A stretch of DNA of 64,000 nucleotides from Bradyrhizobiaceae bacterium (GCA_020544565.1 CP078014.1:1184574-1248573), one strand, 5' to 3'; shown: positions 34,614 to 44,588, counted from the stretch's first letter. Translations and numbers: made by a program. The notes: generated from the sequence alone by a model not told the origin.

Positions 34614-35975
34614 CTATTTCGGCGCTTTGGGCTTGCGGTCGCGCGTTTTCATCTCGCGGAATCGCTGCGCCCACCCCTCGCGAACGCTCTGCCCACTGCG
34701 CTCCACCGCCAGCGCATCATCCGGCACATCCTTGGTGATCACCGATCCTGAGCCGATATAGGCTCCCGCGCCGATCTTCACCGGCGCCACCAGCGACGAA
34801 TTCGAGCCGACGAACGCGCCTGCGCCGATCTCGGTGCGGTGCTTGTCGAAGCCGTCGTAGTTGCAGGTGATTGTGCCCGCGCCGATATTGGCGTTCGCGC
34901 CGATATGGGTGTCGCCGATATAGGTCAGGTGATTGACCTTGGCGCCGGCGTCGATGTCGGCGGCTTTGGTCTCGACGAAATTGCCGATGCGCACGCCCTC
35001 GCCGAGCACCGTGCCCGGCCGCAGCCGCGCATAAGGGCCGATCGAGGCGTTGGCACCGATGCGCGCGCCGACGATGTTCGAGAAGGAATGGATCACCGCG
35101 CCGTCGTCGATGGCGACGCCGGCGCCGATCACCACGAAAGGCTCGATGGTCACGTCCTTGCCGAAGGTCGTATCCGCCGACAGAAACACCGTCTCCGGCG
35201 CGATCATGGTCACGCCGGCATCGAGCGCGGCCTGCCGCAGCCGTCGCTGCATCACCTGCTCGGCTTCGGCGAGTTGAGACTTGGTGTTGATTCCGCGCAC
35301 GTCATCCTCGTCGGTTTCGATCACCGCCGCGCGCAGCCCGAGTTCGCGCGCGATGGCGACGGCATCCGTCAGATAGTATTCGCCCTTGCTGTTGGCATGG
35401 CCGATGCGGTCGAGAATTTGCAGCGCGGTATTGCCGGCGAACGCCATCACGCCGGCGTTGCACAGCGTCACCGCACGCTCGGCCTCGCTGGCGTCCGCCT
35501 GTTCGCGGATGGCGACAAGCCGGTCACCCTCCACCAGCAACCGGCCGTAGCCGGTGGGATCGGCGGCGCGGAATCCGAGAACCGCCAGCGCCGCGCCGTC
35601 TGCCAGCACGGCGCGCAGCCGCCGGAACGTCTCCGCGCCGATCAGCGGCGTATCGCCGAACGCGATCAGGATATCGTCCGCGCCGGCCGCGATGGCATCG
35701 CGCGCAGCTAGCACCGCATGCGCGGTGCCGAGCCGCTGCGCCTGCACGAAGGTCCTGGCATCCGGGCGGACGCGCGCGATCTCCTCGGCCACCGCCTGAT
35801 GATCGGGACCGATCACCACCGCGACGGCATCGCCTTTCCCGGCAGGTGCGGCCGCGAGCACATGGGCGACCAGCGGCCGGCCCGCCACGGGGTGAAGCAC
35901 CTTGGGCAGGCTGGAGCGCATGCGGGTGCCCTCGCCGGCCGCGAGCACGATGGTGAGAGTGGTTCTGCCCGCCAT
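34614..35975 (-). CDS. glmU: bifunctional GlmU (GlcNAc-1-P uridyltransferase / GlcN-1-P acetyltransferase)
   Basis: 453 residues. GlmU acetylates glucosamine 1-phosphate and then makes UDP-GlcNAc. N-terminal pyrophosphorylase motif [18 protein letters not shown]; the C-terminal half is a left-handed beta-helix of hexapeptide repeats ([25 protein letters not shown]-like [29 protein letters not shown]). The ATG at 35975 has AAGGAAA upstream. It lies 132 bases before glmS, and together the pair supplies UDP-GlcNAc. Confidence 0.97.
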   Translation of the reverse strand: MAGRTTLTIVLAAGEGTRMRSSLPKVLHPVAGRPLVAHVLAAAPAGKGDAVAVVIGPDHQAVAEEIARVRPDARTFVQAQRLGTAHAVLAARDAIAAGADDILIAFGDTPLIGAETFRRLRAVLADGAALAVLGFRAADPTGYGRLLVEGDRLVAIREQADASEAERAVTLCNAGVMAFAGNTALQILDRIGHANSKGEYYLTDAVAIARELGLRAAVIETDEDDVRGINTKSQLAEAEQVMQRRLRQAALDAGVTMIAPETVFLSADTTFGKDVTIEPFVVIGAGVAIDDGAVIHSFSNIVGARIGANASIGPYARLRPGTVLGEGVRIGNFVETKAADIDAGAKVNHLTYIGDTHIGANANIGAGTITCNYDGFDKHRTEIGAGAFVGSNSSLVAPVKIGAGAYIGSGSVITKDVPDDALAVERSGQSVREGWAQRFREMKTRDRKPKAPK

Positions 35976-36136
35976 GCGGTTTCCTTGAATTGGCTCGAAC
36001 GCGACGGCGCTTTCATTACCCGAGAGCGCGCAGCGACAAAAGCGTTTTGGCCAGCCGGCGCCGCGCGCAGGCACGGGCTTCCTGTTACTCTTTACACAAT
36101 GATTCGCCGGGGCCACGGGAGGGCCGCACCCGCGCC

Positions 36137-37258
36137 ATGACCAGGGACCGCAACCAGCATCGGGACGACGTCGCAGGCGACGACGGCAGCGGCTGGCTGG
36201 GCAGGTGCCTTGCCGAGGAAGACGAATTCGACCGCCGCACCCTGTGGCGGCTGGCATCGTGGGGCGTCGGATCGGTGGGGATGCTCGTCGTAGCCATTCT
36301 CGCCAGCCAGTCGCCGGCAGCGATGCGCCGGGACCAGCAGGCCGCCGCCGAGATCGCACGGCAATCCCAGCAGGTGCAGTGGATCGCCAAGGAAAGCCAG
36401 GCCAAGGCCCGCGAACTCGCCGCCGCCGTCGAAACCCTGAACGGTGACCGCGACCGGCTATACGCGCGCGTGACTCACCTGGAACAGGGGCTGGACTCGG
36501 TCACCGGCGCGCTGGCCCGTCCCGCCGCGCCCGCCTCTTTTCTATCGGCGTCCACGGCCGCCGCCATCCCCTTCGCCGACGCGACCTTGATCGGTCCCGT
36601 GCCGCCGCCCGACACGAAGGCCGAAATCGCGCTGCCGAAGATCGCGTCCGTCGCAACCACCACCCCGGCAATGGCACCTGCGACGGCGAAACCGGCGGAT
36701 TCTCAACTCTCCGACCATCAGGCCGCGACCGTGCCGACATCATCCGCCAAGGCCGACGCTGCGACGACCACGGCAGCGCTGGCGACCACGGCTCCCGCGG
36801 CAGGCGAGCCCGCCGCCGGCAGCGAGGTCGCCCGCACCGAATTCGGCGTCGACCTCGGCGGAGCCAACTCCCTCGAAGGACTGCGCGGGCTGTGGCGCGG
36901 CGCCATCAAGGCCCATTCCGAGCAGTTGTCATCGCTGCAGCCGCGCATCCTCATCCGGGAACGCAGGGACGGCTGGGGCATGCAGTTGCGGCTGCTGGCG
37001 GGGCCGCTGTCGGACGCCGCCACTGCTGCCAGAATCTGCGCCGCCCTGACCGAAAGCAGCCGGTCCTGCGAAACCGCCGTGTTTGAAGGCCAGCGCCTGA
37101 CGCTGCAAAGCGAGAACAAAAGCCAGACGAAACCAACCGGCGCGAAAAACCCGGAAGCCTCCGCCCGTCCGGCGAAACGGCGCGCCAAACCGCCTCCGGA
37201 ACCGGTGCAAGCCAAGCCCAAGACCTCGTCGCTGGGCTCCTTCTTCAGTTCCAGATAG
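36137..37258 (+). CDS. membrane-anchored protein with SPOR-like C-terminal domain
   Basis: 373 residues. One membrane helix at about 45-62 ([17 protein letters not shown]), then a coiled coil (residues 68-115), a long alanine/threonine/proline linker, and at 275-330 a domain that reads like SPOR ([25 protein letters not shown] ... [11 protein letters not shown]). SPOR domains bind denuded peptidoglycan at division sites. The tail is lysine-rich. The start at 36137 was chosen because text upstream lies in the glmU leader. SPOR is my reading, not certain. Confidence 0.68.
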   Translation: MTRDRNQHRDDVAGDDGSGWLGRCLAEEDEFDRRTLWRLASWGVGSVGMLVVAILASQSPAAMRRDQQAAAEIARQSQQVQWIAKESQAKARELAAAVETLNGDRDRLYARVTHLEQGLDSVTGALARPAAPASFLSASTAAAIPFADATLIGPVPPPDTKAEIALPKIASVATTTPAMAPATAKPADSQLSDHQAATVPTSSAKADAATTTAALATTAPAAGEPAAGSEVARTEFGVDLGGANSLEGLRGLWRGAIKAHSEQLSSLQPRILIRERRDGWGMQLRLLAGPLSDAATAARICAALTESSRSCETAVFEGQRLTLQSENKSQTKPTGAKNPEASARPAKRRAKPPPEPVQAKPKTSSLGSFFSSR

Positions 37259-37325
37259 GCCGGTTTTACCCGTGGGGTTGCGCCCCCGGGTTGTGTTGCC
37301 GCGCGATCCGAACCATAGTCCGCGC

Positions 37326-37706
37326 ATGAAAAAAGAGCCGTTCCGACTGAGCCCGTATCAGGTGCAATGGATTCTGGTGGTGGGCTTTGTCTCCATCGGA
37401 TACGCGATCTATCTGCGTTATATGGCCATCGAATTCTCGCAGGTCCGGCTCGAATGCGAGGCCGGCCTGCAGACCATGCTGTGCAAGACGCGGCTGTTGA
37501 TGACGTATCTGTTCAAGCACTATGTGTTCGGCGTCGCCGCGCTGGTGATTGCGATCCTGCACGTGATCCGGCCGTCGATCGTCACGCTGACGGCGGGACT
37601 GGTCGCCGCCTGCTTCGGCATCGTGCTTTACAATGTCGGCCTGTCGGGCGTCGCGATCGCGCTGCTTATCCTGGGATTCGCACGACCCGCGCCCGCGACA
37701 GCGTAA
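37326..37706 (+). CDS. small integral membrane protein (126 aa)
   Basis: 126 residues starting MKKEPFRLSPYQVQW. Three or four hydrophobic segments (WILVVGFVSIGYAIYLRYMA, FGVAALVIAILHVIRPS, LTAGLVAACFGIVLYNVG, GVAIALLILGF). Two cysteines (LECEAG, MLCKTR) stand in the first periplasmic loop. It may resemble vitamin K epoxide reductase-type small quinone proteins only in outline; I recognise no family. Its last 41 bases overlap the convergent ndvC 3' end. Confidence 0.6.
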   Translation: MKKEPFRLSPYQVQWILVVGFVSIGYAIYLRYMAIEFSQVRLECEAGLQTMLCKTRLLMTYLFKHYVFGVAALVIAILHVIRPSIVTLTAGLVAACFGIVLYNVGLSGVAIALLILGFARPAPATA

Positions 37707-39288
37707 GCGCCAGCAACAGATACAGACCGCAGGTCCACAGCGACTGCCAGTTGGCCGGACCCTCGTTGAACCCGATGTAGACCGCGCTGATCGCGAGCGT
37801 TCCCGCAAACACCGATTCCGCGATCGGGCGCTTGCCGGACGTCGGCCGGTTGAGCGCGGTGAGCAGCAGGAACGGTACGATCGCCATGGTCAGCGTCGCG
37901 AACTGGAAATCCCGGTAGCGCGGATCGAAGACGAACCCGAGCGCAGTCTGCGTCGCCAGCACCACCGTCACCAGCAACAGCAAGCCGAGAATGCGCTGCA
38001 TGCGCGAGCCGGTGCGGTCGTCGCGCGGACCCATCAGTTCAAGGAACGTGGGCAGCCCGCGGCCATACATCACCGTGTTGGCGACCACGAGCGGCGAGAG
38101 GACGGCCGCGGCGAACAGCAGGATGTTGACGGTCCAGCCGCCGACGCCGAGGCTTTCCACCAGCATCTTGTCGATCGCCACTCCGAGCAGCGCGCCGGCC
38201 GCGGTGGCGCTGATCGCCACCGTGATCCATGAACTCAGCCGCGGCGACCACGGCCTGCGGCGCAGGGTGAGCAGTGCGACGCCGAACACCAGGACGGACA
38301 ACCCCATGCCGGCGGCGGCGTAGATCTTCGCGTTGGGAAAATTCGAGATCGGCTCGCCCGGCGGGTATTTCAGCGCCCGGTCGCCATCGGCATAGAACAG
38401 GCCCCAATGGCCGCCGACCGTGCCCTCCCACATCCGTTTCCACGGCTGGTCATAGGCTTCGATCAGGTTGACGCGGAATTTCTGCTGGCGCGCCATCTGC
38501 AGGATTTCCGACACCACCCGCGCCTGGTTGGCGCGCGAGGGCAGCGCCCCTTCCCGCATGCGGCCCGCGCTCGGCCAGCCGGTTTCGCCGATCAGGATTT
38601 CCTTGTTCGGGAAAGCGATCGCCATCCGTTGGCGGATCGCATTGACATGGCCCGCGGCGTAGCGGGCGCGGATCGGGAAGTCCTCCCAATACGGCAGGAT
38701 GTGGATGGTCACGAAATCCACGGCCGCGTAGACGTCGCGATTCTTGAGCCAGAATTCCCAGACGTCGGCGTAGGTCACCGGCACTTTGCCGACCTTGGAT
38801 TTCACGTAAGCGATATTGGCGACCAGATCGGCCGCGGTCATCTCGCCGCGCAGCAGCACCTCGTTGCCGACAATCACGGCGCTGATGACGTCCGGGTATT
38901 GCTCGGCCAGCGCGATCGCGGTTTCCATCTGGATGCGATTGTCGAGCCGGTTGGTGCCGATCCAGATCCCGAGCATGACCTTGAGCCCGGCCTTGCCGGC
39001 CAGCTCGGGCACCCGCTCGAGGCCATTGCCGACCGAATAGGTGCGGATGCAGTCGGTGACCTTGGCGAGTTGGGCGAAATCCTGCGCCATCTGTTCCGGC
39101 GGGATCACCAGCCCCGGTTCGAGCGGGTTCTGGGTGCCCCTGAAGGGGGCGTAAGACACGCATTCGAGCTTTGCGGCAGGGTCGATCGGCGCGTGCGCAA
39201 GGGTGATCGGCGTGGCCAACCACCACCATACGGCGGCAATGATGCTCAGGGAAACGGCGAGAAGGGCCAGCGGGGCACGAAAGGAAAT
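37666..39288 (-). CDS. ndvC: NdvC-like beta-glucan synthesis protein (GH17-like domain plus membrane segments)
   Basis: 540 residues if started at ATT 39288. One N-terminal helix is followed by a periplasmic GH17-like domain (CVSYAPFRGTQNPL, IRTYSVGNGLERVPELA, IVGNEVLLRGEM with the acid/base Glu, GETGWPSAGRMR with the nucleophile Glu), then about eight membrane segments. In Bradyrhizobium NdvC is needed for the (1,6) linkages of cyclic beta-(1,3),(1,6)-glucans. Upstream in-frame ATG 39444 exists, but the 52 residues it adds look non-coding. GGGAGG stands 8 bases before ATT-TCC-TTT (I/M-S-F-R-A-P-L), so a rare ATT start is the likely one. Confidence 0.82.
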   Translation of the reverse strand: MSFRAPLALLAVSLSIIAAVWWWLATPITLAHAPIDPAAKLECVSYAPFRGTQNPLEPGLVIPPEQMAQDFAQLAKVTDCIRTYSVGNGLERVPELAGKAGLKVMLGIWIGTNRLDNRIQMETAIALAEQYPDVISAVIVGNEVLLRGEMTAADLVANIAYVKSKVGKVPVTYADVWEFWLKNRDVYAAVDFVTIHILPYWEDFPIRARYAAGHVNAIRQRMAIAFPNKEILIGETGWPSAGRMREGALPSRANQARVVSEILQMARQQKFRVNLIEAYDQPWKRMWEGTVGGHWGLFYADGDRALKYPPGEPISNFPNAKIYAAAGMGLSVLVFGVALLTLRRRPWSPRLSSWITVAISATAAGALLGVAIDKMLVESLGVGGWTVNILLFAAAVLSPLVVANTVMYGRGLPTFLELMGPRDDRTGSRMQRILGLLLLVTVVLATQTALGFVFDPRYRDFQFATLTMAIVPFLLLTALNRPTSGKRPIAESVFAGTLAISAVYIGFNEGPANWQSLWTCGLYLLLALTLSRARVVRIPG

Positions 39289-39601
39289 GGATCGGTCCTC
39301 CCAGAAAGATTCGTCGATTAACCGGTCCCCGGCGCTCTGCCAAGACCCAAGTGGAGACAAGTGGAGACCCGGGCGAGGACCGAAGAGGAAACCCCGGCGG
39401 GCCACCTCCCCCGGCTTTTCGTCGCATACGCCTGCCGGGACCAATCAGTTAAGCACGTTGCTGGACAAAACCGCTAATGTCCTGCATGGGAATCACCGTG
39501 GCGGCAGACTATCTTCCGCCGCAATGGGAGGGCATCCGGGTCGCTGTCAGTATCGCTGCCAGCGCTCGCCGGGTGGCAGGCACAATCAGGTCGGGGACTT
39601 C

Positions 39602-40159
39602 ATGCGTCGCGTTCGGACGGGGATTCGGGTCACAGTCTTTCAGCGTGTCGCCGTGCCAGCTTTGGCGATCTTTGTCGGCGTCGGGGCTGCCATCGCACAA
39701 AGCGGCGACCTGCGGGCGCAGGATCAGGCTCCCAAGCAGGCCGCTCCCGCGGAGGCCCAGAAGGACAACCAGCGCAAGGCCGACGAATTCGTCGAGGCGG
39801 CGCAGGCGATCAACGGGCCGGCCGGGAACCCGGAATGCGTCTGGCTGGGCCGGCGGGTCGTCAGCCTGATGTGGCGCGACGACCTCGATACCGCCTTCCG
39901 CCATCTCGATCTCTATGACCGGTTCGGTTGCCCGGGCGGCCACATCCAGGCGACCTTCCGCTGCGTGGTACGCTTCGGCGCGACCATCGATCCGAAGGTC
40001 GCGGAGACCCTCAACGGCCGCGTCCACGCCTGCTGGATCAATCCGGCGGCCCAGCCGCAGCCGCCCGCCGCCGCGGCGCCGGCCGCTCCCGCTCCGGCAG
40101 CGCCGCAACAGCCGGCACCGGCTACCCCTGCTCCGCCCGCGCCCGCGCCGGGCAAGTAA
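39602..40159 (+). CDS. ndvD: exported proline/alanine-rich protein between ndvC and ndvB (ndvD candidate)
   Basis: 185 residues. A signal peptide or anchor (VTVFQRVAVPALAIFVGVGAAIAQS) precedes a small domain with four cysteines (PECVWLGRRVV, RFGCPGGHIQATFRCVV, VHACWINP) and a C-terminal tail of PAPA repeats. Position between ndvC and ndvB fits ndvD of Bradyrhizobium, a small one-helix protein required for cyclic glucan synthesis. This assignment rests on position and topology, since I cannot align it. The frame is open upstream to 39203, so a longer protein, closer to the size I recall for NdvD, is possible. Confidence 0.65.
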   Translation: MRRVRTGIRVTVFQRVAVPALAIFVGVGAAIAQSGDLRAQDQAPKQAAPAEAQKDNQRKADEFVEAAQAINGPAGNPECVWLGRRVVSLMWRDDLDTAFRHLDLYDRFGCPGGHIQATFRCVVRFGATIDPKVAETLNGRVHACWINPAAQPQPPAAAAPAAPAPAAPQQPAPATPAPPAPAPGK

Positions 40160-40365
40160 CCGGCCGAGCAAGCCGCGGCGTTTCAGGGCCAGCGCCTCTG
40201 AGCCGTGAAATTTCGCGACCCGGGACCATGCCGCGCCCTCAAATGGCCATGTCATTCCACGAGTTGTTAAACGGGCCGGCATAGATAAGCTGGCTTGTCT
40301 GTCGCACAGCCGAACGGGGGACAGGTTCGCCGTCCCGCCACGTTGGCCCCGTATGGTTTTCTTGA

Positions 40366-43032
40366 ATGCGCGCCATCGTCGCCGTCCTGCTCGTTGTCAC
40401 CGCCGTGCATGCCGCCCTCTGGGGCCTGCTGCGCGATGAGAAATATGCTCCCGATTTCAACGGAATGCTGCCGAGCCTGTCCTATGCGCCGTTCGACGGC
40501 ACCGGCCATCCCGACGTGGACAACATTCCGACCGCCGAGAAAATCCGCTCGGACCTGAAGAAGCTGGTTCCGCTCACCAAGGCGATCCGCCTCTATTCGT
40601 CCACCGGCGGCGTCGAACTGGTGCCGCCGATCGCCAACGAACTTGGCCTCAAGGTCATGGTCGGCGCGTGGATCGACAAGAACACCGAGCGTAACGAGCG
40701 CGAAATCGCCGCCGCCCTCGACCTCGCCAAGCACAACAGCAACGTCATCGGCATCGTCGTCGGCAACGAGACGATCTATCGCGGCGAGTTGAAGGTCGAG
40801 GACCTCATCGAGCTGATCCAGCGGGTCAAGAAGCAGACCAACATTCCCGTCACTACCGGCGAGATCTGGAACATCTGGCGCGACTATCCGCAGCTCGCAT
40901 CGTCGGTAGACTTCATCGCCGCGCACATCCTGCCCTACTGGGAGAACTTCACCGCCCAGCAGGCCGTCGATCAGGCCATGTACATCTATGGCCTGCTGCG
41001 CGACACCTTCCCCGGCAAGCGGATCGTGATCGCCGAATTCGGCTGGCCGAGCGCCGGCTACAACCTCAAGAACGCCTTCCCCGGCGCGTTCGAGCAGGCC
41101 TGGGTGCTGCGCAATTTCGTCACCCGCGCCGAAGCCATCGGCATGGACTACAACATCGTCGAAGCCATCGACCAGCCGTGGAAGTTCTTCGAAGGCGGCG
41201 TCGGCCCCTACTGGGGCATTCTCAATGCCGCGCGCGAGCCTAAATTCGCCTGGACCGGCCCCATCGTCGACAGCGACTACTGGAAGGTGGCCGGCATCGC
41301 CATCCTGGTCGGCATCCTGATGTCGCTGCCGATCTTCCGGCTGTCGCGACCGACGGTGATGCAGGCCACGGTGCTGGCCACGGCCGCCTGCGGCGTCGGC
41401 GCATGGGCGGCGGTGGTGTTCGCCTACTGGAACACGCACTATTTCGTATTCGGCTCGGCCTTCGCCCTCACCCTCGGCCTGTGCCTGCTGGTGCCGCTGA
41501 TCCTGATCGCCATGGCGCGCATCGAGGAGATCGCCACCATCGCTTTCGGCCACAAGCCGACGCGGCTGATCGCCAACGGCCTGCCCGTCCCTGCGGACGG
41601 CTATTGCCCGAAGGTGTCGATCCACATCCCGGCCTATTTCGAACCCCCGGAGATGCTGAAGCAGACGCTCGACGCCATCGCCCGGCTCGACTATCCGAAC
41701 TACGAATGCGTGGTGATCATCAACAACACCCCCGACCCCGCATTCTGGCAGCCGATCCAGGACCATTGCCGCGCGCTCGGCGAACGCTTCATCTTCATCA
41801 ACGCCGAGAAGGTGCAGGGCTTCAAGGCCGGTGCGCTGCGCATCGCCATGGAGCGCACCGCCCCCGACGCGGAGATCATCGGCATCATCGACGCCGACTA
41901 CGCGGTCACTCCCGACTGGCTGAAGGACCTCGTCCCCGCCTTCGCCGACCCGCGTGTCGGGCTGGTGCAGGCCCCGCAGGACCATCGCGACGGCGACCGC
42001 TCGGTGATGCATTACGCCATGAACGGCGAATATGCCGGGTTCTTCGACATCGGCATGGTCCAGCGCAACGAGACCAATGCGATCATCGTCCACGGCACCA
42101 TGTGCCTGATCCGCCGCGCCGCGATGGACCGCGCCGGCGGCTGGTCCAGCGACACCATCTGCGAGGACAGTGACCTCGGCCTCGCCATCATGGAACAGGG
42201 CTGGCTGACCCACTACACCAACAAGCGCTATGGCTACGGCCTGTTGCCCGACACCTACGAAGCGTTCAAGAAGCAGCGCCATCGCTGGGCCTATGGCGGC
42301 TTCCAGATCGTCAAGAAGCACTGGCGGCGCTTCCTGCCGGGCGCGAGTCGGCTGTCGCCGAACCAGCGGCGCGAGTTCGGCATCGGCTGGCTCAACTGGC
42401 TGGGTGCGGAAAGCCTCGGCGTGGTGGTCGCGATCCTCAACCTGATCTGGGTGCCGATCGTCTCGTTCGCAGACATCGCCATTCCCGACAAGATCCTGAC
42501 GCTGCCGATCATCGCCTCGTTCGTGGTGTCGCTGGCGCACTTCCTCATCCTCTACCGGCTGCGCGTGAAGGTGAAAGCGGGCCAGATGCTCGGCGCGATG
42601 ATCGCCGCCATGTCGGTGCAGTGGACGGTGTCGCGCGCCGTCGCCAACGGTCTCATCACCGAGCACCTGCCGTTCGCCCGCACCTCCAAGGGCGGCCTGT
42701 CGCGGATGTCGGTGGAATTCCAGGCATTCTGGGAAGCGGTGATCGGCGTGCTGCTGATCATCGGCGCCATCGTGCTGGTGACGTTCAACCAGAAGGAGGT
42801 TCGCGAGATCTACATCTTCGCGGGCGTGCTGGTGCTGCAGAGCCTGCCGTTCCTGTCGGCGGTGGTCATCGCCATTCTGGAGAATTCCCGCATCAACGAC
42901 TTCAAGTTCTGGAGCCGTTCGACCATCCGCGCCGCCGAACTGATCGGCTTGCGCCGAGAGGCCACGGTGCCGGTGACGGCGGCGGTGCCGCCGCCCGCTC
43001 CTGCACCCGAGATCCGCAAGGACAGCAATTAA
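40366..43032 (+). CDS. ndvB: NdvB-like cyclic beta-(1,3)-glucan synthase (GH17-like + GT2)
   Basis: 888 residues. The first helix leads to a GH17-like periplasmic domain (SYAPFDGTGHP, IVVGNETIYRGEL, IAEFGWPSAGYN near 224). After membrane segments comes a family 2 glycosyltransferase: IHIPAYFEPPEMLKQTL near 419, IIDADYAV with the DxD at about 509-511, CEDSDLG near 600 and QRHRW at 637-641, then further membrane helices. This is the fusion found in Bradyrhizobium NdvB, which polymerises UDP-glucose into cyclic beta-(1,3) glucan for osmotic adaptation and symbiosis. All catalytic residues are present. It is transcribed in the same direction as the ndvD candidate, 206 bases downstream. Confidence 0.92.
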   Translation: MRAIVAVLLVVTAVHAALWGLLRDEKYAPDFNGMLPSLSYAPFDGTGHPDVDNIPTAEKIRSDLKKLVPLTKAIRLYSSTGGVELVPPIANELGLKVMVGAWIDKNTERNEREIAAALDLAKHNSNVIGIVVGNETIYRGELKVEDLIELIQRVKKQTNIPVTTGEIWNIWRDYPQLASSVDFIAAHILPYWENFTAQQAVDQAMYIYGLLRDTFPGKRIVIAEFGWPSAGYNLKNAFPGAFEQAWVLRNFVTRAEAIGMDYNIVEAIDQPWKFFEGGVGPYWGILNAAREPKFAWTGPIVDSDYWKVAGIAILVGILMSLPIFRLSRPTVMQATVLATAACGVGAWAAVVFAYWNTHYFVFGSAFALTLGLCLLVPLILIAMARIEEIATIAFGHKPTRLIANGLPVPADGYCPKVSIHIPAYFEPPEMLKQTLDAIARLDYPNYECVVIINNTPDPAFWQPIQDHCRALGERFIFINAEKVQGFKAGALRIAMERTAPDAEIIGIIDADYAVTPDWLKDLVPAFADPRVGLVQAPQDHRDGDRSVMHYAMNGEYAGFFDIGMVQRNETNAIIVHGTMCLIRRAAMDRAGGWSSDTICEDSDLGLAIMEQGWLTHYTNKRYGYGLLPDTYEAFKKQRHRWAYGGFQIVKKHWRRFLPGASRLSPNQRREFGIGWLNWLGAESLGVVVAILNLIWVPIVSFADIAIPDKILTLPIIASFVVSLAHFLILYRLRVKVKAGQMLGAMIAAMSVQWTVSRAVANGLITEHLPFARTSKGGLSRMSVEFQAFWEAVIGVLLIIGAIVLVTFNQKEVREIYIFAGVLVLQSLPFLSAVVIAILENSRINDFKFWSRSTIRAAELIGLRREATVPVTAAVPPPAPAPEIRKDSN

Positions 43033-43110
43033 GCGCGGGGCGGCAGCCCGGCTGCGAGAGCGGCGCCGCGCGCCGCTAGAATGAGTTCCATTGAGACGGA
43101 ATCAACAACT

Positions 43111-43231
43111 CGTCATGCCCGGCTTTATGCCGGGCATCCACATCTTGGGAATTTCAACGAAATAAGACGTGGATGGCCGGGACAAAAGGGCGTTCACGCC
43201 CGTCTTCGACGGGCTATGCCCGGCCATGACA
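43111..43231. repeat. dispersed long palindrome, family B (copy 3); gene-free stretch 43033-43445
   Basis: Starts CGTCATGCCCGGC and ends CGGCCATGAC, with arms CCACATCTT and AAGACGTGG and an extra CGGGC...GCCCG piece inserted in the right arm. The first 57 bases from 43094 match copy 2 (23829) with about two differences. The rest of the gene-free stretch 43033-43445 shows nothing I can call. Confidence 0.8.
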
Positions 43232-43445
43232 GAATATCTGTTTCCATCAAAATGACATTCGCTCTAGCCGCGTTCGAGGCAAGAGTCTCGATGTGAGGTG
43301 CAGGTCGCGACGATTGCTTGCCCCACGGTTGTCATGGCCGCACTTGATCCGGCCATCCGTGTCTTTCCTTCCAGATGACGCGCTTCACGGACAGACGCCA
43401 CATCGAGACTCGAGAAACTCCAGACCGATGCCGCCGATTGCGACA

Positions 43446-43661
43446 TCATCGCGCGGCTGGCATGGCTTTTTCACCCGTCACCGAAAAGCCGGGGGCGCTG
43501 ATCTGAATCGCGTGACCTTCGCGGATTGCAAGAGACGCCGCGGCAACCGCCGCTTCGAAGGCGGCCTCCCGAGTGAGGTAGTCGCCCTCGACTTTGCCAT
43601 CGTGAGAGATGGCCCATTTGTGGTCGGGGATTGATGTTATCGCGTAGCTGGCGATGCCCAT
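43446..43661 (-). CDS. small hypothetical protein (71 aa)
   Basis: 71 residues: MGIASYAITSIPDHKWAIS then HDGKVEGDYLTREAAFEAA and an alanine-rich helix. The pattern (short beta hairpin with HDG, then one helix) resembles the DUF2188 type of small proteins that often accompany stress genes. No export signal. It lies 37 bases beyond the SDR gene on the same strand and may be cotranscribed. Confidence 0.6.
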   Translation of the reverse strand: MGIASYAITSIPDHKWAISHDGKVEGDYLTREAAFEAAVAAASLAIREGHAIQISAPGFSVTGEKAMPAAR

Positions 43662-43698
43662 TGCAAAAACTCCGTGTTGCCTTCAAGCGCTGCGCTCC

Positions 43699-44562
43699 TC
43701 AAAGGAAAGGACGCCCACCCGTGACCGCAATCGTCGCGCCTGAGACATAACTCGACAACGGATCGGCCAACATGACGTAAGCCGTCGCCAGCTCCGCCGG
43801 TTGGCCGGGGCGTTTCATCGGCACGTTGCCGCCGAATGTCTTGACGGCTTCCGCCGGCATCGTGGAGGGAATCAACGGCGTCCAGATCGGCCCCGGCGCA
43901 ACGGCATTCACGCGAATACCCTGCTCCGCGAGCAATTGCGCCAGCCCGGCCGTGAAATTATGGATGGCGCCCTTGGTGGTGGCATACGCCAGAAGCGTCG
44001 GATTGGGATCGTCGGAATTGATCGACGCCGTATTGATGATCGAGGATCCGGCTTTCATATGCGGGACCGCGGCCTTGCTTAAATAGAACATGGCGTGGAT
44101 GTTGACCCTGAAGGTGTGATCCCACTCCTCGTCGGTGATGTCCGCGAGATGCTTGAACGAAGCCTGATGCGCGGCGTTGTTGACAAGGATATCGATCCCG
44201 CCGAGGTCGGAGACCGCGCGCTCCACAATCTGTTGGCAGTGCTGCGGCCGCTGGATATCTCCCCGGACGAGAACCGCCTTCCGCTTTTCCTGCTCGACCA
44301 GTTTGGCTGTGTCCCGCGCGTCCTTGTCTTCTTCAAGATAGGCAATCAGAACGTCAGCGCCCTCCCTGGCGTAGGCAATGGCCACCGCGCGTCCAATCCC
44401 GCTGTCGCCACCGGTAATGACGGCCCTCTTTCCTGACAGCCGGCCGGACCCTTTGTAGGTCGACTCTCCGTGATCAGGAACAGGATCCATCACTCGCGTT
44501 TCACCCGGCATCGCCTGCTGTTGCTGCGGAAACGGCGGACTGGGATAGGTTGGTGGGGACAT
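43699..44562 (-). CDS. stress-type short-chain dehydrogenase/reductase (YghA/YhdF-like)
   Basis: 287 residues. A proline- and glutamine-rich N-terminal extension of about 45 residues precedes the Rossmann fold: ITGGDSGIGRAVAIAYAREG, NNAAHQ, catalytic S in SSIINTASIN, YATTK, and ending YVSGATIAVTGGRP. The extension and GGDSGIG loop are typical of the general-stress SDR subgroup (YghA in E. coli, YhdF in Bacillus). The ATG at 44562 has GGGAGAAACAG directly upstream. A GGAAC box lies about 50 bases upstream. The substrate is unknown. Confidence 0.88.
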   Translation of the reverse strand: MSPPTYPSPPFPQQQQAMPGETRVMDPVPDHGESTYKGSGRLSGKRAVITGGDSGIGRAVAIAYAREGADVLIAYLEEDKDARDTAKLVEQEKRKAVLVRGDIQRPQHCQQIVERAVSDLGGIDILVNNAAHQASFKHLADITDEEWDHTFRVNIHAMFYLSKAAVPHMKAGSSIINTASINSDDPNPTLLAYATTKGAIHNFTAGLAQLLAEQGIRVNAVAPGPIWTPLIPSTMPAEAVKTFGGNVPMKRPGQPAELATAYVMLADPLSSYVSGATIAVTGGRPFL

Positions 44563-44588
44563 CTGTTTCTCCCATCTTCTGAATGGAG

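Noticed and set aside
34570..34630. Terminator after glmU
   Set aside because: A weak AAGCGCC/GGCGCTT stem overlaps the stop codon, without a T-tract, and glmU's downstream side on the minus strand is the glmS leader.
6464..43231. CRISPR array
   Set aside because: Repeats are dispersed palindromes tens of kilobases apart, without regular spacing or spacers, and no cas genes are present.
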